Positions 25,856-33,948 of a stretch of 64,000 bases of DNA are shown piece after piece (position 1 is the first letter of the stretch; every line of letters starts with the position of its first letter). A program made the position numbers and the translations under genes. The stretch covers positions 1 to 64,000 of the forward strand of contig SZPI01000022.1 in NCBI GenBank assembly GCA_030263635.1, in the 5' to 3' direction. The stretch is from Flexicrinis sp001567485. GTDB lineage: Bacteria; Chloroflexota; Anaerolineae; Aggregatilineales; Phototrophicaceae. The notes below the pieces were generated by a model. That model did not search any database, had not been told where the DNA came from, and saw nothing but the letters and a program-made list of their open reading frames with translations.

Positions 25856-27028
25856 TCACGCCGCAGTCGAGTTGGCCTCCGCATGGGCGCGATCGAGAAA
25901 GCCGCTGACGATCTCGTCCATGCGGTTCACTTCGAGCAGGAACGAATCATGCCCGTGATCGGCATCCACGTGATAATGCTCGACTCGCTTGTCCAGCCGT
26001 GAAAGCACGCGCGCCATCTCGATCGACGCTTGCGGCGGGTACAGCCAATCACTGCTGAACGTCACGATCAACACGCCGGCGTGCAGCCGCGACAGCGCCG
26101 ACTCGAGCGAGCCGTACCCGTCCGCGATGTTGAAGTAGTCGAGCGCCTTCGTGATGTACAGGTAGCTGTTGGCGTCGAAGCGCTGGTTGAACTTCTCGCC
26201 CTGATGCTTGAGATAGCTCTCAACGGCGAAATCCGTGTCGAACGAGTAGCCGGGTTCGTCGCCGAACTGATAACGCCGGCCGAACTTGCGCTCGAAGGCG
26301 GCGTCGCTCATGTAGGAGATGTGGCCTAACATACGCGCTACCGCCAGCCCGCCGGTCGGCCGCACGCGCTGATGATAGTAAGCGCCCTCGTTCCAGCGCG
26401 GGTCGTTGTAAATCGCCTGCCTGCCGACCTCGTTCAGCGCGACGTTGAGCGGCGTCGAGCGCGGGGTCGACGCGATGAACAGCACATTGGCGGCCCGATC
26501 CGGGAACGCAACGCCCCACTCCAGCGCCTGCATCGCGCCCATGCTGCCCCCTGCCACGGCCCACAACTGCGTGATTCCGAGGTAGTCGATCAGGCGGCGC
26601 TGGGCCTCGACCATGTCGCGCACGGTCACGACCGGAAAGCGAAGGCCATACGGCTCCCCACCCGGCGCGAGCGAGGCCGGGCCGGTGCTTCCCCGGCATC
26701 CGCCGATCACGTTCGAGCAGATCACAAAGTAGCGCGAGGTGTCGAACATCTTGCCGGGGCCGATGGCGCTGTCCCACCAACCGGGCGGCTCGTGCGGATC
26801 ATCACTGTGATAGCCTCCCGCGTGCGCATCGCCGCTCAACGCGTGGCATACGAGGATCGCGTTGCTGCGGTCGGCGTTGAGCGTGCCGTAGGTCTCATAC
26901 GCCAGCGTGAACCGATCCAACATCTGGCCGCTTTTCAACATCAGCGGATCATTGAAGTGCGCGTAGTGGGTTTGCACGATCCCCACCGAGCCGTGCAGAC
27001 GCCGCGCCGGGATCTGTTCGTAGTCCAT
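25856..27028 (-). CDS. metX: Homoserine O-acetyltransferase
   Basis: 390 residues from ATG 27028, with GGAG 5 nt upstream; the open frame extends to 27160 without a good start. It is an alpha/beta hydrolase-fold acyltransferase. Nucleophile Ser in AGGSMGAMQALEWG, catalytic Asp in TFSSDWLYPP and His in DADHGHDSFLLE. The early ILVCHALSGDAHAGG and GCRGSTGPAS are typical of MetX. It acetylates homoserine with acetyl-CoA, the substrate for MetY next door. Whether it uses acetyl- or succinyl-CoA cannot be settled by eye. It probably shares the metY transcript; the 168-nt gap shows no terminator. Confidence 0.93.
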   Translation of the reverse strand: MDYEQIPARRLHGSVGIVQTHYAHFNDPLMLKSGQMLDRFTLAYETYGTLNADRSNAILVCHALSGDAHAGGYHSDDPHEPPGWWDSAIGPGKMFDTSRYFVICSNVIGGCRGSTGPASLAPGGEPYGLRFPVVTVRDMVEAQRRLIDYLGITQLWAVAGGSMGAMQALEWGVAFPDRAANVLFIASTPRSTPLNVALNEVGRQAIYNDPRWNEGAYYHQRVRPTGGLAVARMLGHISYMSDAAFERKFGRRYQFGDEPGYSFDTDFAVESYLKHQGEKFNQRFDANSYLYITKALDYFNIADGYGSLESALSRLHAGVLIVTFSSDWLYPPQASIEMARVLSRLDKRVEHYHVDADHGHDSFLLEVNRMDEIVSGFLDRAHAEANSTAA

Positions 27029-27196
27029 AGCCGCTCCGTTCCTTTCGATCGCGGTCGCTGCACCCCGCCACAAGCCAGTGGCAAGACTCCTCAGCTTGCC
27101 GCGAACCCCACCCCCGGCCGGGTCGTAACCCACAAGCCGGGGATGCGGTACGCGGATCAAGGCGCAGGGATACAGCCCTTGCCGGGATTTGCCGCG

Positions 27197-28519
27197 TTAA
27201 TTGTGCGCCGCCGCGATCACCTTGATTCCCTGCGCCACGGCCAGCGCCTGATCGAGATCCCACAGGATGTCGTCGATGTGTTCGAGGCCGACCGACAAGC
27301 GCACATAGTCGTCGGTGACGCCGGATGCGCGCTGTTGTTCGGGCGTAAGCTGGCTGTGCGTGGTCGAGGCCGGGTGGATCGCCAGCGAGCGCACGTCGCC
27401 GACGTTCGCCAGATGGCTGAAGATCTTGAGGTTGTCGATAAAGGCACGGCCCGCCTCGCGCCCGCCTTTGATCCCGAAGCCGAGCACTGCGCCCTGTCCC
27501 TTCGGCAGATACTTCTGCCCGCGTTCGTAGCTCGGATGACTGGGCAGGCCGGGGTAGTTGACCCATTCAACCGCCGGATGCTGTTCGAGATGCTGCGCGA
27601 CGGCCAGTGTGTTCGACACATGCCGTTCGACGCGGAGCGCCAGCGTTTCAAGGCCGATGATGTTGAGGAAGCTGTTGAACGGCGCTTGACTGCCGCCGAA
27701 GTCGCGCAGCCCGACGACACGCGCGCGCCCGATGAACGCCGCCGCGCCCAGCACGTCGGCCAGCACCGCGTCGTGATACGCAGGCTCCGGCTTAATCAGT
27801 CCGTCGTGCCGGCCGCTGGCCTTCCAGTCGAAATTGCCGCCGTCGATCAGCACGCCGCCGATGCTCAGGCCGTGTCCGCCGATCCACTTGGTCGTGCTGT
27901 GCAGGCTGATGTTGATGCCCCACTCGAACGGCTTGAACAGGTACGGCGTGGCGAACGTATTGTCGATCACCACCGGCAGGCCATACGCACGGGCCAGCGC
28001 CACGATCGCCTCGAAGTCGGGGATTTCGAGCTTGGGATTGCCAATCGCCTCAAGATAGATCAGCTTGGTGCGGGTGTTGATGTACTTTTCGAACTCGGCC
28101 GGATCGGTGCCCTCGACAAAGTGGGTCGTGATGCCGAGCCGGCGCAGGCTCTGGCTAAGCAGTGTGTACGTGCCGCCGTATACCGCCGACGTGCTGATGA
28201 TTTCGTCCCCGCTGTTGGCGAGCGTAAGGATAGCGAGCGTCTCGGCGAACTGGCCGCTGGCAGTCGCCAACGCGCCGATCCCGCCCTCAAGCGCCGCGAT
28301 ACGTTGTTCGAACACGTCGCTGGTCGGGTTCATAATGCGGGTGTAGATGTTGCCGGGCTGTTGAAGCGCGAACAACGCCGCGGCGTGATCGCTGTTCTGG
28401 AACTGGAACGACGTCGTCTGATAGATCGGGACGGCCCGCGAGCCGGTAGTCGGATCCGGTTGATAGCCGGCGTGCAGCGCGTTGGTCTCGAAGTTCAGGT
28501 TGCGTTCGGTCGTAGCCAT
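27197..28519 (-). CDS. metY: O-acetylhomoserine sulfhydrylase (aminocarboxypropyltransferase)
   Basis: 440 residues, a PLP enzyme of the Cys/Met metabolism family. The Schiff-base lysine is in LHSTTKWIGGHG, and the cofactor loop is VIDNTFATPYLFKPFEWG. The length and the start FETNALHAGYQPDPTTGSRAVPIYQTTSF match MetY rather than MetB. It makes homocysteine directly from O-acetylhomoserine and sulfide. A Met/Cys-rich leader ORF and a T-tract terminator lie directly upstream (28572-28748), which points to attenuation by methionine or cysteine supply. No SAM riboswitch was recognised in the leader. Confidence 0.94.
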   Translation of the reverse strand: MATTERNLNFETNALHAGYQPDPTTGSRAVPIYQTTSFQFQNSDHAAALFALQQPGNIYTRIMNPTSDVFEQRIAALEGGIGALATASGQFAETLAILTLANSGDEIISTSAVYGGTYTLLSQSLRRLGITTHFVEGTDPAEFEKYINTRTKLIYLEAIGNPKLEIPDFEAIVALARAYGLPVVIDNTFATPYLFKPFEWGINISLHSTTKWIGGHGLSIGGVLIDGGNFDWKASGRHDGLIKPEPAYHDAVLADVLGAAAFIGRARVVGLRDFGGSQAPFNSFLNIIGLETLALRVERHVSNTLAVAQHLEQHPAVEWVNYPGLPSHPSYERGQKYLPKGQGAVLGFGIKGGREAGRAFIDNLKIFSHLANVGDVRSLAIHPASTTHSQLTPEQQRASGVTDDYVRLSVGLEHIDDILWDLDQALAVAQGIKVIAAAHN

Positions 28520-28571
28520 GCGGTGTTTCCCCCTGCTGAGGTTGCCCTATACGAAAAGACGCGTTCCGACC

Positions 28572-28611
28572 CGGCAAACAAAAAGGCCAGCCGTGGGTTG
28601 ACGGCTGGCCT
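28572..28611 (-). terminator. Attenuator terminator in the metY leader
   Basis: On the minus strand an 11-bp perfect stem (AGGCCAGCCGT with ACGGCTGGCCT, loop of 6) is followed by TTTTGTTTGCC. It ends 52 nt before the metY ATG and begins 26 nt after the leader ORF stop. GACGGC inside the leader ORF (28661-28656) is complementary to GCCGTC in the 5' arm, a candidate antiterminator. Confidence 0.85.
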
Positions 28612-28637
28612 GCGAGTTCGCTGGTGTCGTGTGTGCG

Positions 28638-28748
28638 TTACACACCCAACCCCGCGCCGTCATCCCCGGGTGGCACACAGCACATCATACACATCGCCAT
28701 CATAGCGGTGCGCGTGGTGCAGGTGGGGAAAACGGTCAACGTGGTCAT
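28638..28748 (-). CDS. Met/Cys-rich leader peptide of metY
   Basis: 36 codons from ATG 28748 to TAA 28640-28638. Codons 16-24 encode MMAMCMMCC, five Met and three Cys in nine codons, far above chance. A further Cys is at codon 10. A strong terminator and the methionine-biosynthesis gene metY follow. The composition matches the classic logic of amino-acid biosynthesis attenuators: the leader is rich in the codons for the pathway's products. No Shine-Dalgarno sequence precedes the ATG. The frame stays open further upstream, but start position, promoter spacing and codon cluster favour this short ORF. Confidence 0.75.
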   Translation of the reverse strand: MTTLTVFPTCTTRTAMMAMCMMCCVPPGDDGAGLGV

Positions 28749-28755
28749 GCGGCTA

Positions 28756-28785
28756 ACAGTACACGAGGTTGTGGTGGACGCGCAA
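28756..28785 (-). promoter_or_regulatory. Candidate promoter of the metY leader transcript
   Basis: TTGCGC (28785-28780), an 18-nt spacer and TACTGT (28761-28756). The leader ATG begins 7 nt after the -10 box, so the transcript may start at the ATG itself. The hexamers are imperfect, but the arrangement repeats that of the sulfurtransferase leader. Confidence 0.4.
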
Positions 28786-28944
28786 GTGGCGCATGGTAAC
28801 GGCGTGGTCACAGATGATAAGCGATGCGTGCCGGGCGATGAGGCTATACGAGTGGAGACCGCCAAGCGCTCAAGCGTATGGCGAACATCTTCAAAGCCCA
28901 CAGAAGGGACTAAGGCGGTATTCCAGTCATTCGCCGCCCCCCGA

Positions 28945-29084
28945 TCCCTGCTTCCTACCCTCTGCCCCCTGCCCTCTGACCCCTGCCCCCTGCCCTCTGA
29001 CCCCTGACTACTGACCCCTGACTACTGAAACCTGACTACTGCCCCCTGCCCTCTGACCCCTGCCCCCTGACTACTGCCCTCCGC
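28945..29084. repeat. Tandem array of twenty 7-bp units
   Basis: Read on the plus strand from 28945, the sequence divides without slippage into 20 heptads. The commonest are CCCCTGC, CCTCTGA, CCCCTGA and CTACTGA; the conserved part is CTG at positions 4-6. It ends 8 nt before the stop codon of the NurA-domain gene. It resembles the short tandemly repeated heptamers of cyanobacterial intergenic regions. It is not a CRISPR array: there are no spacers. Confidence 0.85.
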
Positions 29085-29092
29085 CCCAATGC

Positions 29093-30358
29093 TTACGAGG
29101 ATGGGGCGCGGCGGATCGGCCGGCTCTGGAAACTGCGTTTGTCCGAACGCGCGGCGCGCTTGCTTTGCAGTTTCGGGGCCGCGCCGCCGGGTTCGACGCC
29201 TTGTTTGCGCAGTTCCATGCGGATCAGCTCGTCCAGCTTGCGCCGATCCTGTCCGCTGACCAGCGCCAGTTCGTCGGCACGGGCCAGCGCGTAGGGATAT
29301 GGCGTGCGCCCCTGCATCTGGCATTGATCGAGGATCAGCGCGTGCAGCGTATTGACCGAATCCCGTTCGCGGGCCACCCACATCGGGATGTCGATACGCG
29401 CGATGGCCGTCTTGTAGCCGTTGGCGACCTTGACGTAGAAGAACGCGATCTCGAAGCTGCCGTTCTTCTGCCGGTAGGCGAGGTTGCGCGGCGAGTTCTG
29501 CACCATGATCGCGCTGCGCTCGCCGGGTTCCAGCACCTTGTCGAACAGGTGCATATCGCGCAGTCCCTCTAAGTCCCCGCCGCTAGCGAGCTGCGATTCG
29601 TGGGCTTTGATGTCGGCCTCGTCGCCGAGGCTGAGCAGGTACAGCAGGCGCAGCACCTGCCGGCTGCGCGCCGGGTTGTCGACATATCCGCCCAGAATCG
29701 CGTCGGCGTCACGCAGCTGCCCCATCCCCGTCCAATAGTCGGTCAGCAGCTTGCTGCCGTCGGTGACATCGGCGCTGGCCCAGAACAGGAGCTGGTTGTC
29801 GAACAGCGTGACCAGCGGATCGCGCACGCCCTCGCGGTGCATCTTCCACGCCTGCTGTGCCAGCTGCTGCATCTCCGTCACCGTCCGGCGCGCATCCACG
29901 GTGCGGTTCGTGATAAGCAGATGATTCCGGTCATGGACGATGTCTTTGTGATATGCCAGCATCGGCAGCGTGATCGTCTGCGGGACGTGATCCTGCCCGT
30001 GCTGATACACGAACATGCCGATGTTGAGCAGGTAGTAGTGAACCGGTGACTGCTCGTTGGGATAGACCTGCGATCCGTCGCTGGCGATCAGCGTGGCGTG
30101 CGGCGGCAGCGACGGCGGTGGATACACCCAGTTGAGGTTTTCGGCGTCCGGCCCTTCGAGCGGAGCCGCGCCGCGATAGCCGCTGATCTCCGGCCCACGC
30201 ACATAGGCGATCTTCCGCCGAATCACATCGAGGTCGTCGGCGGCGTATAGGCGGTCACAGGCCAACGCCAGCTTATCGGACATGTCGAAGTCGAGGTGCG
30301 AGATCATCGCCCCCATCTTGCGCACCTGATCCAGCAGCTTGTTGAACTCGATACTCAT
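29093..30358 (-). CDS. NurA-domain protein (putative 5'-3' nuclease)
   Basis: 421 residues from ATG 30358 with AAGGG 8 nt upstream. The NurA motif is HATLIASDGSQVYPNEQSP near residue 90, whose Asp would bind the catalytic metal, followed by YYLLNIGMFVY. The C-terminal region around TPYPYALARADELALVSGQDRRKLDELI fits the end of the domain. NurA nucleases work with the HerA helicase in DNA end resection in archaea and some bacteria. No herA is in this window. The last 40 residues are basic (SKRAARSDKRSFQSRPIRRAP). The heptamer array begins just behind the stop. Confidence 0.72.
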   Translation of the reverse strand: MSIEFNKLLDQVRKMGAMISHLDFDMSDKLALACDRLYAADDLDVIRRKIAYVRGPEISGYRGAAPLEGPDAENLNWVYPPPSLPPHATLIASDGSQVYPNEQSPVHYYLLNIGMFVYQHGQDHVPQTITLPMLAYHKDIVHDRNHLLITNRTVDARRTVTEMQQLAQQAWKMHREGVRDPLVTLFDNQLLFWASADVTDGSKLLTDYWTGMGQLRDADAILGGYVDNPARSRQVLRLLYLLSLGDEADIKAHESQLASGGDLEGLRDMHLFDKVLEPGERSAIMVQNSPRNLAYRQKNGSFEIAFFYVKVANGYKTAIARIDIPMWVARERDSVNTLHALILDQCQMQGRTPYPYALARADELALVSGQDRRKLDELIRMELRKQGVEPGGAAPKLQSKRAARSDKRSFQSRPIRRAPSS

Positions 30359-30432
30359 TCACCGGCCCTTGTCTACGAACCGTTACCCGCGCGGGTCATC
30401 GCCTTATGTACCGAGACAGTAGCACGGTTGTT

Positions 30433-31755
30433 CTAGGGTGTCAAGTTAGGCACAAGGACGCGCGTCAGCAGCCACAGATCGAGGCCAGCGAACGCGCACA
30501 GGGCAGCAGGCAGCAGCACGGGAATCCGCTTCACCACCGGCAGCTGCTGCCGAATGGCGTCCAAGCCCGCGCATACCAGCGCCGCCAGCGGGATCAGAAG
30601 GGGGTAGACATATCGCCCCTGAAACTGCACAAACTGCGTGTTGTAGTAGACGAGCATGAGCAGGGCCAATCCGCCGGTGACGCCCATGAGCAGCCACGAC
30701 CGCGGCGTCGAGTGGCGCAGGGCGCGAAGCGAAGCTGCCCCTATCAGGCCGAGTCCCGCGACCGCGCCGTAGATCACCAGCGCCCACGTCTGGATCGGCA
30801 GTGCCATCCAGCCGAATTGACCAATGAAGCTGGTGATGGCGGTCTCGAACGCCGTCTTGAGATAGGTGTCAGCGCCTATCTCAGCAATCAGTTCCGCCGT
30901 GCGCAGCTGCCCGACCACCACGCGATCGTGTGCCGCTAAACCGAGGAAGTCCGGGAAGCCATACACCGAAACGTTACGCAGCCACCACACGCCGCCAATT
31001 CCCAGCGCGACGGCCAGATAGACTGAAACGGCAGTCAAACGGCCGCGCATCCCGTGTGGGCTTGGGCGGATGACGACGGCCAGCAGCGCCACGCCCGCCA
31101 TCAGGTAGCCAGTTGTTTTGGTCAGCAGTGCAAGCCCCACCAATAGGCCAAGCACCCACGCCGGGAATCGTCCACCCGCCGCATGAATAAGGCTAGCCCA
31201 CAGAATCCATCCGACCAGCGCCCATGCCAGCGCATCGTTATTGACCGAGGCGAGGATGTGGACATGCTGCGGGATAAACGCGACCAGCGCGGCCGTACCA
31301 AGCGCCACCGCTGGTCGGCCGGGCATGGCACAGCCGGCCACCGCGAAAGCGGCCAATACGACGAACAGCCCGATCACGGCGGACGCGCTGCGCAGCGCGA
31401 CGAGATTGCCACCGAAGACGTTGTAGACCGGCGTCAGCAGCAGGTAATACAGCGGCGGCTGATGATCCTCAAATTGAACAGCGTTGAGACGGGCCAAGAG
31501 GTTCGGCGCGAATCGCGCGGCCTTGAGCTGTTCGAGGTACGCCTGATCCCAGTCACCGCCTTCGATCAGCGGATACGCGCCGGTTTCGGCGAGTTGTCGG
31601 ATAACGTTGTAATGCGCTGGCTCGTCCGGCGCCTGCCACGGAGGGGTTGCCACGGCGTAGTTCATCGCGACAAAGAGATACAGCGCGAGAATCGCCAGCA
31701 GTGACGGCAGCACCCAGCGCGTTGTCCTCACGTGACCGGCGTTGGGGTCTTTCAT
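30433..31755 (-). CDS. Polytopic membrane glycosyltransferase-like protein (GT39/DUF2142 type)
   Basis: 440 residues with about 10 hydrophobic helices. Between helices 1 and 2 an outer loop carries PPWQAPDEPAHYNVIRQL, the acidic motif placed like the DE motif of lipid-phosphate-sugar-dependent mannosyltransferases, and QPPLYYLLLTPVYN follows. Such proteins transfer sugars from polyprenyl phosphate donors on the outer face. The acceptor is unknown. Its ATG overlaps the carA stop (ATGA), an odd operon partner for a nucleotide-synthesis gene and probably just translational economy. Confidence 0.75.
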   Translation of the reverse strand: MKDPNAGHVRTTRWVLPSLLAILALYLFVAMNYAVATPPWQAPDEPAHYNVIRQLAETGAYPLIEGGDWDQAYLEQLKAARFAPNLLARLNAVQFEDHQPPLYYLLLTPVYNVFGGNLVALRSASAVIGLFVVLAAFAVAGCAMPGRPAVALGTAALVAFIPQHVHILASVNNDALAWALVGWILWASLIHAAGGRFPAWVLGLLVGLALLTKTTGYLMAGVALLAVVIRPSPHGMRGRLTAVSVYLAVALGIGGVWWLRNVSVYGFPDFLGLAAHDRVVVGQLRTAELIAEIGADTYLKTAFETAITSFIGQFGWMALPIQTWALVIYGAVAGLGLIGAASLRALRHSTPRSWLLMGVTGGLALLMLVYYNTQFVQFQGRYVYPLLIPLAALVCAGLDAIRQQLPVVKRIPVLLPAALCAFAGLDLWLLTRVLVPNLTP

Positions 31756-32894
31756 ACCTGTGCGGTCAGGTGATTTGCGCGTACCGCGTCCACGAATTGA
31801 TCGAACAGATACAGCGAGTCGTGCGGGCCGGGCGAGCTTTCCGGGTGATACTGCACGCTGAACGCGCCGAGGCCGGTGTGCCGCAAGCCCTCGACGGTGT
31901 TATCGTTGAGATTGACGTGCGTGACCTCCGCGCCGCCTAAGTCGCTGTCCGGCGTGACGGCGAAGCCGTGGTTATGCGCGCTGATCTCGACGACGTTGGT
32001 GAGCAGGTTCTTCACCGGCTGATTGCCGCCGCGATGGCCGAAGCGCATCTTCTCGGTGTGCCCGCCCAGCGCCAGCCCAAGGATTTGATGACCGAGGCAG
32101 ATGCCGAACACTGGCACCTTGCCGAGCAGGTTGCGCACGTTGTCGATGGCGTAGCCGACCGCGGCCGGATCACCGGGGCCGTTGGACAGGAACACGCCCG
32201 CCGGCTTCTGCGCAAGCACTTCGCTGGCCGGGGTTTGCGCCGGCACGACCCGCACCCGCAGGCCGCGGTCGGTCAACATGCGCAGGATGTTGTGCTTGAT
32301 GCCGAGGTCATAGGCGACGACCAGCGGGCCGCCGTCCGTATGATTGCGCGGCGCGCCCAAGTACCACGCGTCGTCACTGGCCCGATTCCAGTTGTACGCC
32401 TCGTCGCAGGTGACGTCATCGACCAGATTCGCGCCGCTCATGTCCAAGCTCTGGCGCGCCATCTCGATCAGCGCCTGCGGATCGTTGGCCGCTTCGCCAT
32501 GCGCAATCGCCGCGCGCATCACGCCTTTTTCGCGGATGTGCCGCACCAGCGCGCGGGTCGCCACGCCGGACAGGCCGATCACGCCCTGTTCGCGCAGGAA
32601 TCCGTCGAGATCACCGTGGTTGCGCCAGTTCGACACGATCGGGCTGAGCGACCGCACGACAAACCCCGACACCCAACTGCGCGACGACTCAACGTCTTCT
32701 GTATTGATACCGGTATTGCCGACATGCGGCACCGTCATGGTGATAATCTGGCGGTAGTACGACGGGTCGGTCAGGATTTCTTGATAGCCGGTCATCGACG
32801 TGTTGAACACGATCTCGCCGGTCTGCACGCCGCTGGCGCCAAAACCAGCGCCAGCGTAGAGCGTACCATCTTCAAGGGCAAGCAGTCCCTGCAT
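31752..32894 (-). CDS. carA: Carbamoyl-phosphate synthase small (glutaminase) subunit
   Basis: 380 residues. The N-terminal CPSase domain includes GEIVFNTSMTGYQEILTDPSY. The class I glutamine amidotransferase domain has its nucleophile Cys in FGICLGHQILGLALGG and the His-Glu pair in VQYHPESSPGPHD. It releases ammonia from glutamine for carbamoyl phosphate used in arginine and pyrimidine synthesis. carB is not adjacent here. AGGAAGG lies upstream of the ATG. An imperfect hairpin (32945-32987) lies in its leader. Confidence 0.96.
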   Translation of the reverse strand: MQGLLALEDGTLYAGAGFGASGVQTGEIVFNTSMTGYQEILTDPSYYRQIITMTVPHVGNTGINTEDVESSRSWVSGFVVRSLSPIVSNWRNHGDLDGFLREQGVIGLSGVATRALVRHIREKGVMRAAIAHGEAANDPQALIEMARQSLDMSGANLVDDVTCDEAYNWNRASDDAWYLGAPRNHTDGGPLVVAYDLGIKHNILRMLTDRGLRVRVVPAQTPASEVLAQKPAGVFLSNGPGDPAAVGYAIDNVRNLLGKVPVFGICLGHQILGLALGGHTEKMRFGHRGGNQPVKNLLTNVVEISAHNHGFAVTPDSDLGGAEVTHVNLNDNTVEGLRHTGLGAFSVQYHPESSPGPHDSLYLFDQFVDAVRANHLTAQV

Positions 32895-32965
32895 CGGGGA
32901 GCCTTCCTCAACAGCTTCAATTGTTAGCGGTCATTCACGACTGCCCCCGGTGCGCGGCCAGATTG

Positions 32966-32994
32966 TTGACTGAACAACGGCCGGGGATTAGTAT
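32966..32994 (+). promoter_or_regulatory. Promoter of the Gld-type ABC exporter operon
   Basis: TTGACT (32966-32971), 17-nt spacer and TAGTAT (32989-32994). It lies 31 nt before the ATG at 33025, inside a region of overlapping inverted repeats (CCCCGG 32945 with CCGGGG 32981; TTGTT 32963 with AACAA 32973) that also forms the carA leader on the other strand. Confidence 0.5.
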
Positions 32995-33024
32995 GCACGG
33001 CAAAGTATACCAAGAGACACGGCC

Positions 33025-33948
33025 ATGATTCAGGTCGAAAACCTGTGCCGGCGCTACGGCCCGCATACGGCGTTGGATGGCATCAGCTTCGAAGCGGCCC
33101 CCGGTGAAGTCGTCGGGCTGTTGGGGCCGAACGGCGCAGGCAAGACCACAACCATGCGCATCCTGACCGGCTACATGCCGCCGACATCGGGCCGCGCGGT
33201 GGTCGCCGGGTTCGACGTGCAGACTCAATCCATGCAAGCGCGCGCGGCGGTCGGGTATCTGCCGGAACGCGTGCCGCTGTACCCCGACATGACAGTCGCC
33301 GGCTACGTGACGTTCTGGGCGCAGATGCGCGGCATCCGCAAGGCTCGAACGGCCGCCCAGCAGGCGCTTGAACAGGTCGATCTTTGGGATCGGCGTCGGT
33401 CACTGGTGCGCAGTCTCTCCAAAGGTATGCGCCAGCGGTTAGGCTTGGCGCAGGCGCTCGTCCACGCCCCCAGCGTCGTCATCCTCGACGAGCCGACCAT
33501 CGGCATCGATCCACAGCAGGTGATCGACGTGCGCCAAGCGGTGCGCGGGTTGGGCGTTAAGCACACCGTCCTGTTCAGCACGCACATCCTGACCGAGGCC
33601 GAACAGGTCTGCGACCGGGTCATTATTTTGAATCAAGGCCGGATCGTGGCGCACGGCACGCCGTCTGAACTGCGCGCCACGCTGTACGCCGGCGACCGGC
33701 TGTACGTTCAGGTCAGCAAGCTCAACCCTGAGGCGGCGCTCAAGGCGCTGAAAAGCGCGACCGGCGTCGCCCGCGTCGAACCCAGTGACGGCGGCTACCT
33801 CGTCTATGGACAGCCCAATATCGACGCCCGGCCGCACGTCGCAGGTAAGATCGCGTCGGCCGGCGGGTTGATCGTCGAACTGCGGCCGATTGCGCTCACG
33901 CTGGAGGACATCTTCCTGAACCTCGTCACGAAAGCAGGCCCGCGATGA
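33025..33948 (+). CDS. ABC exporter ATP-binding protein (GldA-like)
   Basis: 307 residues. Walker A GPNGAGKTTTMRIL near residue 36, signature LSKGMRQRLGLAQAL, Walker B VVILDEPTIGID and the switch His in FSTHI. The C-terminal extra domain of about 80 residues is usual for ABC-2 exporters. It energises the permease encoded next; the genes overlap by 4 nt (ATGA). Together with the following GldG-like gene this is the three-gene set first named for gliding Bacteroidota but present in many non-gliding bacteria. The exported substrate is unknown. Confidence 0.92.
   Translation: MIQVENLCRRYGPHTALDGISFEAAPGEVVGLLGPNGAGKTTTMRILTGYMPPTSGRAVVAGFDVQTQSMQARAAVGYLPERVPLYPDMTVAGYVTFWAQMRGIRKARTAAQQALEQVDLWDRRRSLVRSLSKGMRQRLGLAQALVHAPSVVILDEPTIGIDPQQVIDVRQAVRGLGVKHTVLFSTHILTEAEQVCDRVIILNQGRIVAHGTPSELRATLYAGDRLYVQVSKLNPEAALKALKSATGVARVEPSDGGYLVYGQPNIDARPHVAGKIASAGGLIVELRPIALTLEDIFLNLVTKAGPR

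Noticed and set aside
26372..28705. A 777-codon open frame on the plus strand
   Set aside because: It lies antisense to metX and metY, whose products have all expected catalytic motifs. The antisense product has no recognisable domain and is rich in Arg, Ala and Val, as expected for a shadow of GC-rich coding DNA.
28520..28760. SAM riboswitch before metY
   Set aside because: I could not place the conserved core of SAM-I, SAM-II or related classes; the Met/Cys leader ORF with terminator explains the region better.
28749..28901. Longer 87-codon version of the metY leader ORF
   Set aside because: The frame is open, but there is no ribosome-binding site at its first ATG, its N-terminal part has no Met/Cys enrichment, and the candidate promoter lies inside it.
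28945..29084. Possible CRISPR array
   Set aside because: The repeats are 7 bp and contiguous, without spacers, and no cas genes are in the window.
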